From Mucilaginibacter robiniae (GTDB taxonomy: Bacteria; Bacteroidota; Bacteroidia; Sphingobacteriales; Sphingobacteriaceae): a stretch of 64,000 bases of DNA. The stretch lies in contig NZ_CP051682.1 in NCBI RefSeq assembly GCF_012849215.1, positions 1,116,001-1,180,000 on the forward strand, given 5' to 3'. The position numbers and the translations under genes were made by a program. The notes beneath the pieces are model-generated. The model saw nothing but the letters and a program-made list of their open reading frames with translations. It was not told the DNA's origin and ran no database searches. Shown one piece after another: positions 54,701 to 62,532 of this stretch. The first letter of the stretch is position 1, and every line of letters begins with the position of its first letter.

Positions 54701-55627
54701 TTACTTTTTAATATTTATTTGACGTTGCGGTATCGAATCGGGCAACAAGCCTGACTTCAATATAATCCGCTGGCCACGTTCGCTGGCTAAAAAAGTAGCA
54801 AAGCCAGTGCCGAGCCCCATTTTACCAGAGCTGTTAATCATGTACAGCCGCCGGCTTAATGGATATTGTTTTAGCGCCAAGGTTTCTTGTGATGGTTTGA
54901 AATACTCGTTTGGCGCCTTTTTGTTACTTTCATCTTTTACCCCTACAATCTTCACTTTGGCTACTGCCGCTGCATAATCTTCGTCGGGGTCATCCAGCCA
55001 ACTGAAACCTACAATGCCAATGGCTTGTGGATGTTGGCTAACATAAGCAATTACGTCCTTATTGGATTTCAAAGCATAAATATTTCTTGCATTTAAATCC
55101 TTACTTCCTGATAATTCTTTCAAATACCTTACCAAACTAGAGTTTGGATTGTCAAATACAATGCTTTTGTCAGTCATTCCTTTGCCATTTAAAGCGGCTT
55201 TAAGCTGATTGACAGATATGGTTGTATCGGCTGATTGCTGATTAACAATCAATGTAACAGCATCAATAGCAAAGCAATTAATTTCAGGTGCTAAAGTACG
55301 GTCACTTAAAATTTTCACCTCAGCAGGCTTCAATTCTCGCGACAAAATGGCTACTCGTATACTGTCATTCAAAAACAAACGCAATGCATCGTTTTCAGAT
55401 TTGTATACCACCTGAGGCTTAGCTTCAGGAAACATGGCTTTATATACAAACAGTTCCTCGTCCAATATAGGTTGGAAAGATTCATCGGCTACAAACTGAG
55501 CTACACCACTGGTAAAATCATCTGTACCTTTTGGTTTAGCTTGTTGATGCACCTCTTTCTGGCGGCACATTTCAAATCCAACCAGTACTAAAATGCAGCC
55601 TATAATAACAACAATACTATTCTTCAT
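54701..55627 (-). CDS. PstS-like phosphate-binding superfamily protein
   Basis: 308 residues with an N-terminal hydrophobic signal (SIVVIIGCILVLVGFEMC); the Cys may be lipidated but the lipobox is weak. Two-lobe substrate-binding pattern of the PstS type: ESFQPILDEELFVYKAMFPE, RVAILSRELKPAEVKIL, VTLIVNQQ, KGMTDKSIVFDNPNSSLVRY, AIGIVGFSWLDD, then YPLSRRLYMIN and FATFLASERGQRIIL. No Pst permease genes are nearby. It overlaps the small membrane protein gene by 11 bp. Confidence 0.82.
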   Translation of the reverse strand: MKNSIVVIIGCILVLVGFEMCRQKEVHQQAKPKGTDDFTSGVAQFVADESFQPILDEELFVYKAMFPEAKPQVVYKSENDALRLFLNDSIRVAILSRELKPAEVKILSDRTLAPEINCFAIDAVTLIVNQQSADTTISVNQLKAALNGKGMTDKSIVFDNPNSSLVRYLKELSGSKDLNARNIYALKSNKDVIAYVSQHPQAIGIVGFSWLDDPDEDYAAAVAKVKIVGVKDESNKKAPNEYFKPSQETLALKQYPLSRRLYMINSSGKMGLGTGFATFLASERGQRIILKSGLLPDSIPQRQINIKK

Positions 55628-55847
55628 AAATCTTTGTCCGGACTACTCTTATAAAGCGCAATATACCATAAACGATAAAAAAGGCACCAAAAGTATAACG
55701 TTGGGTTTGTGTTATAGGCAAATGGAGCTGTTTCCAGAACATAATCATTAATCCTATAATTGCTATACCAATAAATAGGGCTGCTCCTAAAATAAACAAA
55801 AACCGCCTTTCGGGCGATTTTTGTTTATTATTCAAAGAATTTTGCAT
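55617..55847 (-). CDS. Small two-helix membrane protein in the exb-ton operon
   Basis: 76 residues: basic N-terminus (NNKQKSPERR), helix LFILGAALFIGIAIIGLMIM, short loop KQLHLPITQTQ, second helix FGAFFIVYGILRFI and a basic tail. No known domain. It is 9 bp after tonB and overlaps the PstS-like gene, so it is a fixed operon member. Role unknown. Confidence 0.7.
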   Translation of the reverse strand: MQNSLNNKQKSPERRFLFILGAALFIGIAIIGLMIMFWKQLHLPITQTQRYTFGAFFIVYGILRFIRVVRTKIYEE

Positions 55848-55856
55848 TCAGTATTC

Positions 55857-56705
55857 TTATTGTTCATCCTGCAAAGTAAATACTACCGGAACCGTGTATT
55901 GTACACGAACATCGCGGCCGTTTTGTTTACCTGGTCTCCATTTAGGTGATGATTTTACGGCACGAACCGCTTCTTCATCTAAACCTGAACCTGGACCACG
56001 CAGGGCTTTTACGTCTGTTAAGCTACCGTCACGTTCCACAACGAAGGTTACGATAACACGACCTTGTACGTTGTTTTCGCGAGCTACTGCTGGGTAACGG
56101 ATAGCTTTACCTAAAAATTGATAAAACTTATCCATACCACCCGGAAACTCCGGAGTAACTTCCACCGAAGTGAAAATTTCGTTGCTTGCAGGAGCTTCAG
56201 TTACTTGTTGAGTAACTGGTGCGTTACCTACCGGCTCATCAATACGTACAGTTTGACTAGGGTCGCCCTGAACGCTTTTCTGACCTGGGTCTTTTACTTC
56301 CAACTCTTTTTGAGTTGGTGGGTCTTTCTCAGGTACCTGCTCATCAGGTTTTACAACAGGAGGCGGGAAACGCACCTGCGATACTTTTGGCCTTTGCGGT
56401 TCGGCAGAAGGCGGCGGTGGTGGAGGTGTTTTCTGCGCTTGCAGTGGCGGAGGTGGTTTTAAAATTACCTCTTCAATTTTTACCTTTTCTGGAGCTTTAG
56501 GAATAAACCCGTTTATGATGTTGATGATAGTAGGCAGTGATACAGCAATAGCGAATAACGTTACAGTTACTACTAAAGCGATGGTAGTATTGCGTGCATT
56601 ATTTTTACGCAACTCATACGCACCGTAAGATTTATTTCTGTCTGCAAATACAACATCAAGCCATTCAGGTTTCAATAAGTCCAGTTTTGATCCTAATAAT
56701 GCCAT
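55857..56705 (-). CDS. tonB: TonB energy-transducing protein
   Basis: 282 residues. Cytoplasmic N-terminus with the Bacteroidota motif DRNKSYGAYELRKNNARN, one transmembrane helix (about 43-65), a Pro-rich periplasmic spacer (about 82-130, for example KTPPPPPPSAEPQRP), and the TonB C-terminal domain from about 190 (FPGGMDKFYQFL; YPAVARENNVQGRVIVTFVV; SSPKWRPGKQNGR). It transmits proton-motive force from ExbBD to outer-membrane receptors such as those at 5165 and possibly 10711. Located between exbD and the small membrane protein gene. Confidence 0.95.
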   Translation of the reverse strand: MALLGSKLDLLKPEWLDVVFADRNKSYGAYELRKNNARNTTIALVVTVTLFAIAVSLPTIINIINGFIPKAPEKVKIEEVILKPPPPLQAQKTPPPPPPSAEPQRPKVSQVRFPPPVVKPDEQVPEKDPPTQKELEVKDPGQKSVQGDPSQTVRIDEPVGNAPVTQQVTEAPASNEIFTSVEVTPEFPGGMDKFYQFLGKAIRYPAVARENNVQGRVIVTFVVERDGSLTDVKALRGPGSGLDEEAVRAVKSSPKWRPGKQNGRDVRVQYTVPVVFTLQDEQ

Positions 56706-56747
56706 GATATTTTTGTTTAAATAACCGTTACTACAGTTAAATTGTTG

Positions 56748-57286
56748 TTAATAAATATGATCCCGTTTAAGCAGATCTACTTCTACCGGAGTAATATCTA
56801 CAATAGCATACAACTGTATGTTGGCAATGTGCATTTCATCCAAAGCATCAACCATGTTTTTATAAACTGATTTATCGCTTGGCTTAATAATCACGAACAT
56901 ATCTTTACCGGTTTGGCCTTTTATTTTTTGCTGTTGCTCAATCAATACCTTACGTAAATCATTTTTACCGTAACCACTTACAGTTGGCGGTGTTAATGAT
57001 TCGCCGGGTACACCTATAAACCATTCTAAACGGTTGTTGTCGCCCAATAATAAGGTCATGGTTCTCGAAGCAGCAATAGGCTCCTGCTCATGTGTTTGCT
57101 CGTTTTTATCCGGCATAGCCAAATCCATGGCTTTTGGTTTGTTCAGGGTGGTAGTCAGCATGAAGAAGGTTACCAACAAGAAAGCTAAATCCACCATGGC
57201 AGTTAAATCCACCCGTGTAGATTGTTTCTTACTTCTTACCTTCCCGCCTTTCTTCCCCCCCCGCCGGAGGTATCTAATTCTGCCAT
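56748..57286 (-). CDS. exbD: ExbD biopolymer transport protein, apparent frameshift in a G8 run
   Basis: The ExbD body is intact: VDLTAMVDLAFLLVTFFML with the conserved membrane Asp, then a periplasmic domain to KRDHIY. The natural start is ATG 57286 (MAELDTSGGGG), but the frame breaks in the run of eight G (C8 at 57255-57262 on the plus strand) and stops at 17 codons. Beyond the run the correct frame resumes as KKGGKVRSKKQSTR, exactly the basic N-tail expected. Nine G would restore it. Without it only a GTG at 57212, at the edge of the membrane helix, could start translation. Either a sequencing error, phase variation or a recent mutation. Two bases separate it from the second exbD. Confidence 0.85.
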
Positions 57287-57287
57287 T

Positions 57288-57896
57288 TTATTGTTTTCTT
57301 AATGAAGTGATTAAACTAAATTTATTTACTTCTTGCTTTTGCATGATGGCAATGATACGTTGCAAGGTTGGGTACTCTTCTTTACTATCGCCTTTAATGG
57401 TAAAACGCAATTCCTGGTTGTCCAGGTTTTTGGTTACTATACGGGCTTCATGTATCCAGTTGTACAACTCACTGGTACCAGTGGTGTCGCTTGGTATGCC
57501 AGGTTGTGCTACAGCTTTACGTTGCTCTGGGTCCATGTTCAGATATTGCTTTATCTGTTGTACAGGCACACCAATGGTATTCATATTGGCAAACTCTTTT
57601 AATTCATTTGCAGTGAAGCCAATATTATACTTTGTTCCCATCTGCTGTAACAGCTCTTTGCGTATTTCAAAGCCCTCAACACCAAAAAACACTTTTCCTT
57701 TACCTACGGTAAGGGTAGCCAGATCTTTTTCAGGAAGCGGTGCTTCTGATATTGATCCCGGGGTATCAACCGGAACCGGATCTTCAGACTTTGGCTTGGC
57801 TGTTAATATAAAGAAAGTAAGCAGCAGGAAAGCCACGTCGCACATAGCGGTCATGTCAATAGCAGTGCTCTTTCTTGGAATTTTTACTCTTGGCAT
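57288..57896 (-). CDS. exbD: Second ExbD biopolymer transport protein
   Basis: 202 residues, intact. Short basic N-tail MPRVKIPRKS, the ExbD membrane helix TAIDMTAMCDVAFLLLTFFI with the conserved Asp, and a periplasmic domain longer than average (typical ExbD about 140). Bacteroidota often have two ExbD genes in one operon. It lies between exbB (97 bp) and the frameshifted exbD (1 bp), so the two products may assemble together or replace each other. Confidence 0.93.
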   Translation of the reverse strand: MPRVKIPRKSTAIDMTAMCDVAFLLLTFFILTAKPKSEDPVPVDTPGSISEAPLPEKDLATLTVGKGKVFFGVEGFEIRKELLQQMGTKYNIGFTANELKEFANMNTIGVPVQQIKQYLNMDPEQRKAVAQPGIPSDTTGTSELYNWIHEARIVTKNLDNQELRFTIKGDSKEEYPTLQRIIAIMQKQEVNKFSLITSLRKQ

Positions 57897-57993
57897 TTTG
57901 TTAATGTAATTTTAAAAGATGATGAAAGTATGTTATGAAGCTACTCCGCTTTTTTTCGCATCAGCGGAGCAGCTCTTTATCACAAAGCAATAC

Positions 57994-58845
57994 TTAGTAT
58001 CCTCTTTCTCTGTTTTTGTGTGAAGCAGCAAATGTTTGTACAATGCTGAAACCAGTTTCATCAATAGCGTAAGTCAGTTTATCAATTTTTGATGTAAAGA
58101 TGTTGTACATGATAATTGATAAAGCTGAAGTTAAGATACCTAAAGCGGTATTGATCAACGCTTCAGAAATACCAGTTGCCAGTTCGGTTGAGCTTGATGA
58201 ACCAGAAGCAGCCAGTGACTTAAACGCTTTAATCATACCTGTTACTGTACCTAACAGACCGCACAGTGTACCGATAGATACTAAAGTAGCGATGATAGTT
58301 AAGTTTTGCTCCAGCATAGGCATTTCTAAAGCAGTAGCTTCTTCGATATCTTTTTGGATAGCTAATGTTTTTTGATCAACATCCAGGTTTGGCTCTAATT
58401 CCATTTCACGGTATTTTTTCAAACCTGATTTAATAACGTTAGCTACAGAACCTTTTTGTTTGTCGCATTCTGCGCTTGCAGCGTCAATGTTACCGGTGTT
58501 TAAGAAACCATTCACTTTACGTACAAAGGCATCAACATTACCTGTACCAGAAGCTTTACCGATAACTACCAAACGCTCGATTGAGAAAACAATCAGCATC
58601 AGGAACATAGTCATCAGAACAGGTACAATAACACCACCTTTGTGTACAGTGCCAAAATAATCAACCGGGGTGCCTTTTTCAACATCACCACCTTTATAAT
58701 GGCTGGCATCACCTAAAATGAAAATGAAAATTAATAATGCAATAACAAAGCAAATTGGAATAACAAGCGATGCGAAGGCGCCTGAATTGCCAGAGCTTTC
58801 TTTTTTAACGGGAGCAGTAGTCGGTTTTGATGGTGCGGTTGCCAT
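57994..58845 (-). CDS. exbB: ExbB/TolQ/MotA-family proton channel protein
   Basis: 283 residues. Three membrane helices: about 25-45 (SLVIPICFVIALLIFIFILG), about 72-92 (VIVPVLMTMFLMLIVFSIER) and the long pair in LTIIATLVSIGTLCGLLGTVTGMI and ALINTALGILTSALSIIMYN, which is the family core. It makes the pentameric motor with ExbD and drives TonB. First gene of the operon; a promoter is visible 68 bp upstream. Confidence 0.95.
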   Translation of the reverse strand: MATAPSKPTTAPVKKESSGNSGAFASLVIPICFVIALLIFIFILGDASHYKGGDVEKGTPVDYFGTVHKGGVIVPVLMTMFLMLIVFSIERLVVIGKASGTGNVDAFVRKVNGFLNTGNIDAASAECDKQKGSVANVIKSGLKKYREMELEPNLDVDQKTLAIQKDIEEATALEMPMLEQNLTIIATLVSIGTLCGLLGTVTGMIKAFKSLAASGSSSSTELATGISEALINTALGILTSALSIIMYNIFTSKIDKLTYAIDETGFSIVQTFAASHKNRERGY

Positions 58846-59317
58846 TACTTTAATTTTAGTTAGTTTTTGTTTATAGTACTTAGTTAATTAAATATGCTTA
58901 TAGTCCGAATAACAAATTTATAATTTTTAAATATAAAATTACGCAAAATCTTATTCTTTACATTTTTTTAATATCAAGCTTTTATTTACTTAACTGGTTA
59001 GTTAATGCAATAACGTATTGATATGCCAAAATTGTGTTGGCTAAAACAATTTTTTGCAATGAAAACCATTTTTTTTAAAAATAGCAAGCATTGAACCTTA
59101 AAAATAGTGTAACTAAAATGATATTTTAGGTTAAATGTTTTGAATGAAGGCTTACTCTAAAGGGAAAAGGCTTAAGTAATAGTGTGAATTTTACACGTAT
59201 ATTTTACCTTTTTACACATAAATGGTAAGTTAATACACTTAATCACAGCAACTTTGAACAATATAAATTAAAGTGTAATTATGGTAAAATAAAATTGGGT
59301 TAAAGGCTACTTTTTTT
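58846..59317. other. Very AT-rich 472-bp spacer
   Basis: Between the divergent... same-strand genes exbB and SUI1. It holds the exbB promoter at its left end. The rest is A/T runs (for example around 59050-59080) with no frame or palindrome I can support. It is the most AT-rich spacer in the window. Confidence 0.5.
58913..58948 (-). promoter_or_regulatory. Promoter of the exbB-exbD-tonB operon
   Basis: On the minus strand TTTTGC (58948-58943) supplies a -33 TTG-like element and TAAATTTG (58920-58913) an exact -7 box, 23 bp apart. The -7 box lies 68 bp before the exbB ATG. Confidence 0.5.
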
Positions 59318-59659
59318 TCAACCACCTGCTTTTTTAGCTTTATAACCATCGGCTAATAATAAAGTCACTATTTTATCTCTGAAATCGCCTTGAATCAAGA
59401 TTTCTCCATCTTTGGCAGAACCACCAACGCCACATTTCGATTTTAGCTTTTTTCCCAAGTCTTCTAAATCCTGGTCGGTACCTATAAAACCAGCTATACG
59501 GGTAACTACTTTCCCCCCACCCTTTCGGTCTAAGTGCACTTTTAAGTTTTGCTGCTGGGGCGGCAACGTAGCTGCGGTTTCATCAGCATCCGGTTGGTAC
59601 ACAAACTCCGGATCGGTTGAATACATGATGCCTGAGGTGTTTTTGCTTTTTTTGGCCAT
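59318..59659 (-). CDS. SUI1/eIF1-family translation factor (YciH-like)
   Basis: 113 residues. A variable N-terminus leads to the SUI1 fold: [40 protein letters not shown] and [18 protein letters not shown] are all characteristic. Bacterial homologues (YciH) bind the ribosome and influence initiation fidelity; the precise role is uncertain. It is 6 bp after the lipid kinase gene on the same strand. Confidence 0.93.
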   Translation of the reverse strand: MAKKSKNTSGIMYSTDPEFVYQPDADETAATLPPQQQNLKVHLDRKGGGKVVTRIAGFIGTDQDLEDLGKKLKSKCGVGGSAKDGEILIQGDFRDKIVTLLLADGYKAKKAGG

Positions 59660-59665
59660 AACTAT

Positions 59666-60553
59666 TTACTTTTTATACGAATCGCCAGCTACAATCTTTA
59701 AGGCTGCCGGCATTACCTGTATATTGGCCGTTGTACCTAAGGTTTGTGGTTCACCATCCAAATGAGCAGGCCCAGCGCTGCGTCGGGTAACCTTAATATG
59801 CTTACCGCGAATAATTTCAACATATTTAGAGGTGTCAGCCGTTTTGGCAAACATACGTAAGCCCATTTCCGGAAAGCGGTATAGTGGAAATGGTTTAATA
59901 ATGCATACATCCAGTAAACCATCCTGTACTGAGGCATGAGGCGATACATGCGCATTATTACCGTACTGCGAAGAGTTAGCGAAGCTGAGCATAAAAGCTT
60001 CACGTGAGTAAGCGCGTCCGTCAATTTCCAACTCGTACTGCTCCGAACGATAACTAATAATTTCGCGCACGGCCGATTTGAAGTAAGTAGTAAAGCCTCG
60101 GGTATGTTGTTGTGAAAACACTAAACTAATATGAGCATCAAACCCCATACCTGCCATATTAAAAAACCAATGCCCGTTAACTTGACCAGCATCAATTTGC
60201 TCCAGGCGGTTAGCGTTAATGGCATGAATGGCTTTAGTGGTATCCATCGGTATGCTTAAAAACCGGGAGAGCCCGTTGCCCGAACCAAAGGGTAAAATAC
60301 CCAAAGCCGCCGAGCTACCTGCCACAGCCGAAGCTACCTCATTCACGGTACCATCGCCGCCTACAGCTACTACCATGTTATAAGTACTGCACGCTTCTTT
60401 AGCCAGCCAATGGGCATGGCCTGCTTCTTCCGTAAAAACAATAGTGGGTTGTATAGCCTCTTTATTTAGGTGATGTTGTATGAGTTGCGGAACGTGGTCT
60501 TTCTTTTTACCACCGGCTACCGGGTTAATAATAAATAAAGCTTTGCTTTTCAA
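59666..60553 (-). CDS. Diacylglycerol kinase-type lipid kinase (YegS/DagK family)
   Basis: 295 residues from TTG 60553, which begins MKSKALFIINPVAGGKKK, the usual family N-terminus. A TTG seven codons further upstream (60574) lies inside the -7 box TACTTTTG (60579-60572), so it cannot be in a transcript from that promoter. ATP-site motifs: VVAVGGDGTVNEVAS and PFGSGNGLSRFLSI; C-terminal domain with SQYGNNAHVSPHASVQDGLLD and HLDGEP. The family phosphorylates diacylglycerol or related lipids. Neighbour SUI1 is 6 bp downstream; divergent from metK. Confidence 0.9.
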   Translation of the reverse strand: MKSKALFIINPVAGGKKKDHVPQLIQHHLNKEAIQPTIVFTEEAGHAHWLAKEACSTYNMVVAVGGDGTVNEVASAVAGSSAALGILPFGSGNGLSRFLSIPMDTTKAIHAINANRLEQIDAGQVNGHWFFNMAGMGFDAHISLVFSQQHTRGFTTYFKSAVREIISYRSEQYELEIDGRAYSREAFMLSFANSSQYGNNAHVSPHASVQDGLLDVCIIKPFPLYRFPEMGLRMFAKTADTSKYVEIIRGKHIKVTRRSAGPAHLDGEPQTLGTTANIQVMPAALKIVAGDSYKK

Positions 60554-60588
60554 CTCTACAAATTTAGCCTTCAAAAGTAACTGTATTT

Positions 60589-60617
60589 TTGGCTTTTATA
60601 AAATTGTTTTACTTTTG
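60589..60617 (+). promoter_or_regulatory. metK promoter
   Basis: TTG (60589-60591) then 18 bp then TACTTTTG (60610-60617), an exact Bacteroidota -33/-7 pair. Transcription would begin at about 60623, at the first nucleotides of the SAM-II-like element. Confidence 0.65.
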
Positions 60618-60622
60618 CTACC

Positions 60623-60699
60623 CGAAAGTGGATTGATTTGATTTAGCCTGCCTACGGCAGACATCCGGATTGCAACCACGTAAAAAAGTGCTAAAACCA
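60623..60699 (+). promoter_or_regulatory. SAM-II-like riboswitch in the metK leader
   Basis: The leader matches the SAM-II core in order: GTGG (60628-60631) pairing with CCAC (60676-60679) as P1, GATTTAGCC (60640-60648), ATTGCAA (60669-60675), then GTAAAAAAGT and GCTAAAACC (60690-60698), the conserved 3' segment that folds back as a pseudoknot. A small extra hairpin CTGCC-TAC-GGCAG (60648-60660) is inserted in the loop. SAM-II elements bind S-adenosylmethionine and lower expression, usually by hiding the ribosome site. Placement right at the predicted transcript start and before the SAM synthetase gene fits feedback control. Call is by eye. Confidence 0.7.
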
Positions 60700-60769
60700 A
60701 AACCCTTCTTTTTTACTTAATCCGTTTAATCGTTCTGGTTTCTATTAACATTAGTTTGATTTTAAAATT

Positions 60770-62020
60770 ATGCCTTATTTATTTACTTCCGAATCGGTAT
60801 CAGAAGGTCATCCGGATAAAGTTGCCGATCAAATATCTGATGCTTTAATCGACCAGTTTTTGGCCTTTGACCCCGATTCCAAAGTAGCTTGCGAAACGCT
60901 GGTTACTACAGGTCAGGTTATATTGGCCGGCGAGGTGAAATCCAAAGCTTACCTGGACGTACAAAAAATTGCTCGCGATGTCATTAACCGTATTGGTTAT
61001 ACCAAGGGCGACTATATGTTTGATGGTAACTCATGTGGTGTATTATCGGCCATCCACGAGCAATCGCCTGATATTAACCAAGGGGTTGAGCGTCAGGAGA
61101 AACAAGAACAAGGTGCTGGCGACCAAGGTATGATGTTTGGCTACGCTACCGTTGAAACTGACAACTACATGCCGTTGGCTTTGGATATTGCCCATGCCTT
61201 GTTAATTGAGCTGGCTGCTATTCGCCGTGAAGGCACTGAGATCAAATACCTGCGCCCGGATGCTAAATCGCAAGTAACGCTGGAATATGATGACAATAAC
61301 CAGCCACAACGTATTGATGCCATTGTAATTTCAACGCAGCATGATGATTTTGACGAAGATGAAGCCATGCTGGCCAAAATTCGTGAAGATATTATTGGCA
61401 TTCTAATTCCACGTGTAAAAGCACGTTATGAAAAATATGCGCACTTCTTTAACAACGAAATCAAATACCACATCAATCCTACCGGCAAATTCGTAATTGG
61501 TGGTCCGCATGGGGATACTGGTTTAACTGGTCGTAAAATTATTGTAGATACCTACGGTGGTAAAGGTGCACACGGTGGTGGCGCTTTTTCAGGTAAAGAC
61601 CCTTCAAAAGTTGACCGTTCGGCTGCTTACGCTACCCGCCACATTGCTAAAAATTTGGTAGCTGCCGGTGTATGCAGCGAAGTGTTGGTACAAGTATCAT
61701 ACGCTATTGGTGTAGCTCAACCTATGGGTATTTATGTAAACACCTATGGCACCGGCAAAGTAGGTTTACATGATGGTGAGATTGCTCAAAAAGTAGAGCA
61801 GATTTTTGATATGCGTCCTTACGCTATTGAAACCCGCTTCAAATTGCGTAATCCTATTTACAGCGAAACTGCAGCTTATGGTCACTTTGGCAAACCAAGC
61901 CAAACCGTTACTAAAACCTTTGTAAGTCCTGAAGGTCGCGAAGTAAAAGCCGAAGTGGAATTGTTTACCTGGGAAAAATTAGATTATGTAGATCAGGTAA
62001 AGCAAGCTTTTGGTTTGTAA
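60770..62020 (+). CDS. metK: S-adenosylmethionine synthetase
   Basis: 416 residues, full length. Signature motifs: [19 protein letters not shown] near the N-terminus, [12 protein letters not shown] and [19 protein letters not shown]. It makes SAM from methionine and ATP in the cytoplasm. Preceded by a promoter and SAM-II-like leader, followed by a terminator 20 bp after the stop; single-gene transcript. Confidence 0.98.
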   Translation: MPYLFTSESVSEGHPDKVADQISDALIDQFLAFDPDSKVACETLVTTGQVILAGEVKSKAYLDVQKIARDVINRIGYTKGDYMFDGNSCGVLSAIHEQSPDINQGVERQEKQEQGAGDQGMMFGYATVETDNYMPLALDIAHALLIELAAIRREGTEIKYLRPDAKSQVTLEYDDNNQPQRIDAIVISTQHDDFDEDEAMLAKIREDIIGILIPRVKARYEKYAHFFNNEIKYHINPTGKFVIGGPHGDTGLTGRKIIVDTYGGKGAHGGGAFSGKDPSKVDRSAAYATRHIAKNLVAAGVCSEVLVQVSYAIGVAQPMGIYVNTYGTGKVGLHDGEIAQKVEQIFDMRPYAIETRFKLRNPIYSETAAYGHFGKPSQTVTKTFVSPEGREVKAEVELFTWEKLDYVDQVKQAFGL

Positions 62021-62038
62021 ATAACAATCTACTTTAAT

Positions 62039-62074
62039 AAAAAGAGCGGCCAGCTGATGTTGGCCGCTTTTTTT
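62039..62074 (+). terminator. metK terminator
   Basis: GAGCGGCCA...TTGGCCGCT stem (inner AGCGGCCA/TGGCCGCT) with a 7-nt loop and a following T7 run, 19 bp after the stop codon. Confidence 0.9.
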
Positions 62075-62147
62075 ATTATGATTTTAATGTTGTTTATGTG
62101 TAGTCCTTCGTGAGGGTGGGTCAAGTGTTTTATTTACGTTAATGGAT

Positions 62148-62179
62148 GTACTTTCTTTTTTATCCAAAAAGAAAGGTAC
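62148..62179. repeat. GTACTTTCTTTTT hairpin, likely dispersed repeat
   Basis: GTACTTTCTTTTT and AAAAAGAAAGGTAC pair around TATCC with one bulged base. This form (CTTTCTTTTT...AAAAAGAAAG-TACCAAAG) is familiar from Bacteroidota intergenic regions, but only one copy is in the window. Confidence 0.45.
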
Positions 62180-62316
62180 CAAAGAAAAGCTTGTGGCTAC
62201 GTTATGTTGCTTTGTAAGACATTGCTAAAGCTACTTGGTGCTACTCGCAACATTCCTGATGCCGCAGAAGATATGGTATTTGTGGTTCTGTAGTTTGATA
62301 CGCTGTCCACTTATAC

Positions 62317-62340
62317 GTCATTGCGAGGAACGAAGCAATC
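62317..62340. repeat. REP-like palindrome, second copy
   Basis: GTCATTGCGAGGAACGAAGCAATC: ATTGC and GCAAT arms flank GAGGAACGAA. It shares GAGGAACGAAGCAAT with 45955-45969. This is a typical extragenic palindrome sequence. Confidence 0.6.
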
Positions 62341-62532
62341 TCTACACTGATAGGTATATAATAAAGATAGCCATCAATGAAGCAATAACATCATTGTGCT
62401 CATTACTCAATAACCAGGTTGCCACGCCAACATTTGCAGTAACATTGCTCCTAACTTTCCCCAAACAGCTATCAAGACAATTCAAACAGTTGCCATTAGC
62501 ACTATATGCCGCATAAGCAAAACACTACCCAT

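Larger units (their letters stand above)
62075..62532. other. 458-bp gene-free spacer with repeats
   Basis: Between metK and the trehalase gene. It carries the hairpin at 62148-62179 and the REP-like copy at 62317-62340. A 93-codon frame across it (from 62235) reads RHCEERSN through the repeat, the well-known false translation of this REP type, so I do not call it a gene. Confidence 0.6.

Noticed and set aside
57034-57909. 291-codon plus-strand frame
   Set aside because: Antisense to both exbD genes; no domain and implausible Ser/Phe/Cys-rich composition.
62235-62516. 93-codon plus-strand frame containing RHCEERSN
   Set aside because: This is the classic false translation of the REP-like repeat at 62317-62340; no other protein feature.
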